Shown one piece after another: positions 63,889 to 64,000 of a stretch of 64,000 nt of DNA. The translations under genes and the position numbers were made by a program. Origin of the DNA: Sedimentibacter saalensis (GTDB lineage: Bacteria; Bacillota; Clostridia; Tissierellales; Sedimentibacteraceae). How positions within the stretch are numbered: the first letter of the stretch is position 1; the number at the start of each line of letters is the position of its first letter. Location of the stretch: the NCBI RefSeq assembly GCF_007830175.1, contig NZ_VLKH01000001.1:434001-498000 (forward strand), in the 5' to 3' direction. The notes below the pieces were generated by a model that ran no database searches, was not told the origin of the DNA, and saw nothing but the letters and a program-made list of their open reading frames with translations.

Positions 63889-64000
63889 AATAAACCTATG
63901 CTTTCTAAAAAATTCTTTATTCCTGACTTTAGTTCGTCTATGTCATTTGTCTTAAGTGACAGAGTTTCAACAGGACACATTCCTGTTTTATCTCGGTTTA
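63885..64000 (-). CDS. DUF1893-like protein, 3' end only
   Basis: The last 38 codons of a gene that begins outside the window. 'NRDKTGMCPVETLSL' resembles the conserved end of DUF1893 proteins ('NRTGTGMCPME...'). The stop overlaps the DUF3842 start (ATGA), so the two are coupled. Confidence 0.7.
   Translation of the reverse strand, partial: NRDKTGMCPVETLSLKTNDIDELKSGIKNFLESIGLL

Overview
The window reads as chromosomal DNA from a low-G+C, endospore-forming anaerobic Firmicute (Clostridia/Tissierellia type). The support is a SpoIID/SpoIIQ/SpoIIID cluster, CotJA-CotJB-CotJC, Shine-Dalgarno-rich starts with frequent TTG/GTG use, AT-rich intergenic DNA and many rho-independent hairpins. A Sedimentibacter-like genus would fit, but that is a guess.

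Layout. (1) 1-18.5 kb is a loose accessory region, nearly all on the minus strand. It holds small unrecognised proteins with one or a few membrane segments, two tiny membrane proteins, a gluzincin-like protease, and one plus-strand chemoreceptor carrying two C-terminal BFD-type [2Fe-2S] domains. It ends in a locus of a secreted DUF6147-like protein, an ECF sigma factor with a DUF4367-type anti-sigma factor, and spoIIID. This locus has been partly duplicated, and the extra copies (12.4-12.6 kb and 13.3-14.3 kb) are decaying. (2) 19-21.8 kb: spoIIID, spoIIQ, divergent spoIID, and a HesB-like protein. (3) 22-27.5 kb: rpsF-ssb-rpsR, divergent from a TPP-riboswitch thiamine operon thiW-thiC-thiM-thiE-thiD. 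(4) 27.5-43 kb: walJ with a small CxxH/CxxC protein, two cell-wall proteins, pgcA-galU-mreB, a PRPP synthase, a hybrid histidine kinase, tRNA-Lys, an aminotransferase, a MATE exporter, and argG behind a T-box leader. (5) 43.7-50 kb: a thioesterase, tRNA-Val, a heterodimeric ABC exporter, and thiT with its own TPP riboswitch. (6) 50-52.1 kb: low-complexity and Cys/His-rich proteins beside cotJABC. (7) 53-57.4 kb: azlCD, a divergent AraC regulator with a DUF2000 gene, and an M3 oligopeptidase. (8) 57.5-62.7 kb: a catabolic operon of a LarA-family enzyme, a split UxaA-type dehydratase and a GntP permease, with a GntR/FCD regulator and a candidate operator just after the promoter. (9) 62.9-64 kb: an ECF S component, DUF3842 and the 3' end of a DUF1893 gene.

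Three repeat families are scattered between genes. The most striking is a ~166-bp element present twice (27.5 and 35.5 kb); it folds into up to five hairpins whose arms differ between the copies by compensating changes. The best leads are the redox-domain chemoreceptor, this covarying element, the decaying multiplied spoIIID-sigma-DUF6147 locus, and the LarA/UxaA operon.
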